DNA of 51,347 bases from MWDF01 sp964577435. GTDB lineage: Bacteria; Bacillota; DTU025; MWDF01. The stretch lies in NCBI GenBank assembly GCA_964577435.1, contig CAZNZD010000005.1, positions 1 through 51,347 on the forward strand, in the 5' to 3' direction. Position numbers and translations under genes: made by a program. The notes beneath the pieces were generated by a model, which did no database searches, was not told the origin of the DNA, and saw nothing but the letters and a program-made list of their open reading frames with translations. This document shows positions 49,341-51,347 of this stretch, one piece after another. Numbering within the stretch: the stretch's first letter is position 1; each line of letters begins with the position of its first letter.

Positions 49341-50261
49341 TTACAGAAGCCGCAGCTTCCTCATGATCAACACTGCGATAAGCGTCAGCCCGGCTGCGAG
49401 CCCCGCCACCAGGAAGAAGACGCCCTCCCCGGAGGCCCACCTCATAGGCACGTTCATGCTGAAGAACGCCGTCACGATGGTCGGCACAGCGAGCACCAGC
49501 GTGAGCGAGGTAAGAAACTTCATGACGACGTTAAGGTTGTTGTTTATGATCGACGCGAACGCGTCCATGCTGCTTCCCATTATGTCGGAGTATATGCTTG
49601 CCATGTCGGAAGCCTGCCTGCTTTCGACAATTATGTCATCTATAAGGCGGGTAAGTCCCGCGTCATCCCTAATGATGGGGGAGGTGCGGAGCTTCTCCAG
49701 CGCCATCAGGTTGCCGTTCACGGCGGTCCTCATGTATACAAGGGATTTCTCGTTCGCCAGAAACTCGAAGATGAGGGAGTTCTTCATGGCGATGCCCAGC
49801 ATCTTCTCGAGCTCGGTATCCTTCCTCTCGATTAGCCTGAGGTCTCTTAGGAACAGCTGGGTCGCCCGCAGCAGCAGCTGCAGCATGAGCTGCGGCCCGC
49901 AGGTATCACCGATTAGCTTCACGGGCGAGCCCGCGAAGTCCTCGACGAGCTCAGTCTCATGGCCCGATACCGTCACCGTGGCCTCCTTTGTCACCGCGAT
50001 GCCTACCGTAGTGACCTTCCAGTGGGCATCCTCGGCCTGCCTTCCCGTGCTGAGGTAGAAGATGCCGTAGCCGTCCTCCGACTCGTAGCGGGGCAGCTCG
50101 TAATCGTCTAGCGCGGCCCTAAGGTAGGCAGGCGCTATGCCGTACCTGCCGCTTAGCCAAGAGAGCTCATCCTCGTTCGGGTTTATCGCCCGCACCCAGC
50201 ATGCGTCGTCATCTTTGGTCTCGACCCAGCTTCCCTTATCCTGCTTGTATTTGATCAGCAT
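49341..50261 (-). CDS. CorA-like divalent cation transporter with SMN motif
   Basis: A 306-residue CorA/Mrs2/Alr-type protein: N-terminal alpha/beta domain, long stalk helix and two C-terminal membrane helices (FLTSLTLVLAVPTIVTAFF and FFLVAGLAAGLTLIAVLIM). The pore-mouth motif, normally GMN, reads S-M-N in AFFSMNVPM. The GMN glycine is usually needed for Mg2+ transport, so cation selectivity may differ, though this variant recurs in Gram-positive-like branches. GGAGG lies upstream of the ATG at 50261. Stands alone between the AbiE pair and a polyamine-type binding protein gene. Confidence 0.87.
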   Translation of the reverse strand: MLIKYKQDKGSWVETKDDDACWVRAINPNEDELSWLSGRYGIAPAYLRAALDDYELPRYESEDGYGIFYLSTGRQAEDAHWKVTTVGIAVTKEATVTVSGHETELVEDFAGSPVKLIGDTCGPQLMLQLLLRATQLFLRDLRLIERKDTELEKMLGIAMKNSLIFEFLANEKSLVYMRTAVNGNLMALEKLRTSPIIRDDAGLTRLIDDIIVESRQASDMASIYSDIMGSSMDAFASIINNNLNVVMKFLTSLTLVLAVPTIVTAFFSMNVPMRWASGEGVFFLVAGLAAGLTLIAVLIMRKLRLL

Positions 50262-50319
50262 CCCGCCGCCTCCTTGCCGGTTTGGGCGTAAGCCTCGTCC
50301 TCCCTTTGATTATGGAAGA

Positions 50320-50342
50320 GGGGCGGGAATTCCTCCCGCCCC
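50320..50342 (-). terminator. terminator after potD-like gene
   Basis: On the minus strand GGGGCGGG and CCCGCCCC form a perfect 8-bp stem around a 7-base loop, followed by TCTTCC, 22 bases after the gene. Confidence 0.65.
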
Positions 50343-50364
50343 GGCATGTTTCGTTTCCCTTATC

Positions 50365-51347
50365 CTACTTCGACTTTATCTCGGTCCAAGCCTGGTCATA
50401 AAGCTCAGTCGCCTCGGCGATGTCAATGCCGAACTCGCTTCCCTCGAAGACGTTTCCGTCCGGGTAGGCGGCCTTGTTCTCCCTTACATCCTCGGGAAGA
50501 AGGGCCTTTGCGGCAGCGTTGGGCGTAGAGTATCCCACAGCCACGGCGTTATCGAGGCCCACCTGGGCATCCAGCATGAAGTTGATGAACTTGTGCGCCA
50601 TGGCCGCGTTCTTCGAATCCTTGGGTATGGCCATGTAGTCCACCCAGACGCCAGTGCCTTCCTTAGGGATCACATACTTGAACTTCGGGCTCTCGCTCAT
50701 AAGGAGGAAGGCGTCTCCCGACCAAGCCATTGACATGACCGCATCGCCAGCAAGAAGGGCGTCCTTATAGGCGTCGATGTCATAGGAGCGCACCATCGGC
50801 TTCTGGTTAATGAGGGCCTGCTTGGCGGCCTCTATCTCCACCGGGTCCACGCTGTTCATCGAGAAACCTAGCATCTTGAGCGTAAGGCCGATCGTATCCC
50901 TCATGCTGTCGAACATGATGACCTTGCCGAAGTACTTGAGGTTATGAAGGGCCCACCAGCTGTCCACAGGCTCTTCGACCAGCTCCGAGTTGTATAGTAT
51001 CCCGACCGTGCCCCAGAAGTAGGGCGCGGAGAATTTGTCCTCAGGATCGCATGAGAGCCCCTTGAACATCGGGTCGATGTTGGCGTAGTTGGGCAGCTTC
51101 TGCTTATCCAGCGGCATGAGCATGTCCTGGGCGATCATCACCTGCAGCATGTAGGCGCTGGGGAAGATGACGTCGTAGCTGTTGCCGCCCGCCTTGATCT
51201 TCGCGAGCATCTCCTCGTTGGTGGAGTAGGTCTCGTAGATGACGTCCACCTTGTTGGACTTCTCGAACTCCTCGATGACCGCGGGGTCTATGTACTCGCC
51301 GAAGTTGTATACGCTAAGGGTCGCCTTCTTGCCTATGAAACCCAGCT
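50365..51347 (-). CDS. potD: spermidine/putrescine ABC transporter binding protein (5' end outside window)
   Basis: The frame stays open to the window edge, so this is a partial gene of about 327 codons lacking its start and signal peptide. The PotD-type N-terminus is seen as LSVYNFGEYIDPAVIEEFEKS followed by TYSTNEEMLAKI (two separate stretches), then YDVIFPSAYML. The C-terminus is MAIPKDSKNAAMAHKFINFML. These are hallmarks of extracytoplasmic spermidine/putrescine-binding proteins. It is the last gene of a transporter operon whose ATPase and permease genes (potA, potB, potC) should lie beyond the right edge. A GTG at 51249 is internal, not the start. Confidence 0.88.
   Translation of the reverse strand, partial: LGFIGKKATLSVYNFGEYIDPAVIEEFEKSNKVDVIYETYSTNEEMLAKIKAGGNSYDVIFPSAYMLQVMIAQDMLMPLDKQKLPNYANIDPMFKGLSCDPEDKFSAPYFWGTVGILYNSELVEEPVDSWWALHNLKYFGKVIMFDSMRDTIGLTLKMLGFSMNSVDPVEIEAAKQALINQKPMVRSYDIDAYKDALLAGDAVMSMAWSGDAFLLMSESPKFKYVIPKEGTGVWVDYMAIPKDSKNAAMAHKFINFMLDAQVGLDNAVAVGYSTPNAAAKALLPEDVRENKAAYPDGNVFEGSEFGIDIAEATELYDQAWTEIKSK

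Noticed and set aside
1..51347. CRISPR arrays, tRNA/rRNA genes, intact transposases or prophage genes
   Set aside because: None seen on reading both strands: no regularly spaced direct repeats, no cloverleaf-like blocks and no transposase or phage structural motifs.

Overview
This window is about 51 kb of dense bacterial DNA. It has short gaps, frequent stop/start overlaps and strong Shine-Dalgarno sites. Codon use is rich in AGG (Arg) and ATA (Ile) in an otherwise fairly GC-rich sequence. The gene content is a histidine-degradation operon, an anaerobic-looking tungsten aldehyde oxidoreductase, a TRAP transporter, an orphan oxaloacetate-decarboxylase alpha subunit, an S-layer-homology protein and a Bacillus-type PhoP box. 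This fits an anaerobic amino-acid- and organic-acid-fermenting bacterium, for example Synergistota or a deep Bacillota lineage. That assignment is inference; no rRNA or other marker gene is present.

Layout. 1-4.2 kb (minus strand): secreted M20 peptidase, DUF1576 membrane protein, and an OadA/PycB carboxyltransferase with its own terminator. 4.2-6.2 kb: an AT-richer module of an XRE regulator and an ImmA/IrrE-Fic fusion protein. 6.2-8.3 kb (minus): a PLP-dependent Kbl/BioF-type acyltransferase and a rhomboid protease. 8.5-14.8 kb: a YhaO/YhaN (SbcD/SbcC-like) pair followed by two tandem MFS transporters. 14.8-15.7 kb (minus): a QueG-like double [4Fe-4S] protein. 16.0-16.7 kb: an unrecognised Cys-rich protein. 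16.7-22.5 kb: the hut operon hutH-hutU-hutI-fchA, in which HutI carries an unusual His/Cys-rich N-terminal extension.

22.5-33.1 kb: a catabolic locus made of a self-contained GntR promoter/operator, RraA-type aldolase, Ldh2-type dehydrogenase, tungsten aldehyde:ferredoxin oxidoreductase, SDR, cupin, creatininase-family hydrolase, a three-gene TRAP transporter and a zinc MDR dehydrogenase. The genes together suggest uptake and stepwise oxidation, ring or lactone opening and aldol cleavage of a carboxylated or polyhydroxylated substrate whose identity cannot be read from sequence. 33.1-33.5 kb: a long non-coding leader with features resembling the 5' part of a group II intron. 33.5-38.7 kb: a secreted esterase, a surface SLH/metallo-beta-lactamase fusion and a LacI regulator.

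38.7-41.2 kb: two divergent XRE regulators separated by two matched dyad operators, next to a NERD-nuclease/helicase protein. 41.3-43.1 kb: a DUF6512 membrane protein and a third MFS paralogue. 43.3-47.5 kb (minus): a secreted 5'-nucleotidase followed by a PhoP/PhoR-like two-component pair that has a four-repeat PhoP box in front of it. 47.7-49.2 kb: an AbiEi/AbiEii type IV toxin-antitoxin pair with a 45-bp dyad operator covering its ribosome-binding site. 49.3-51.3 kb (minus): a CorA-like transporter and a PotD-type binding protein cut by the window edge.

The strongest candidates for something undescribed are the IrrE-Fic fusion with its XRE partner, the metal-binding extension of HutI, the tungsten oxidoreductase/creatininase/TRAP catabolic locus, and the surface SLH-lactamase fusion. 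No tRNA, rRNA, CRISPR array or intact insertion sequence was seen.
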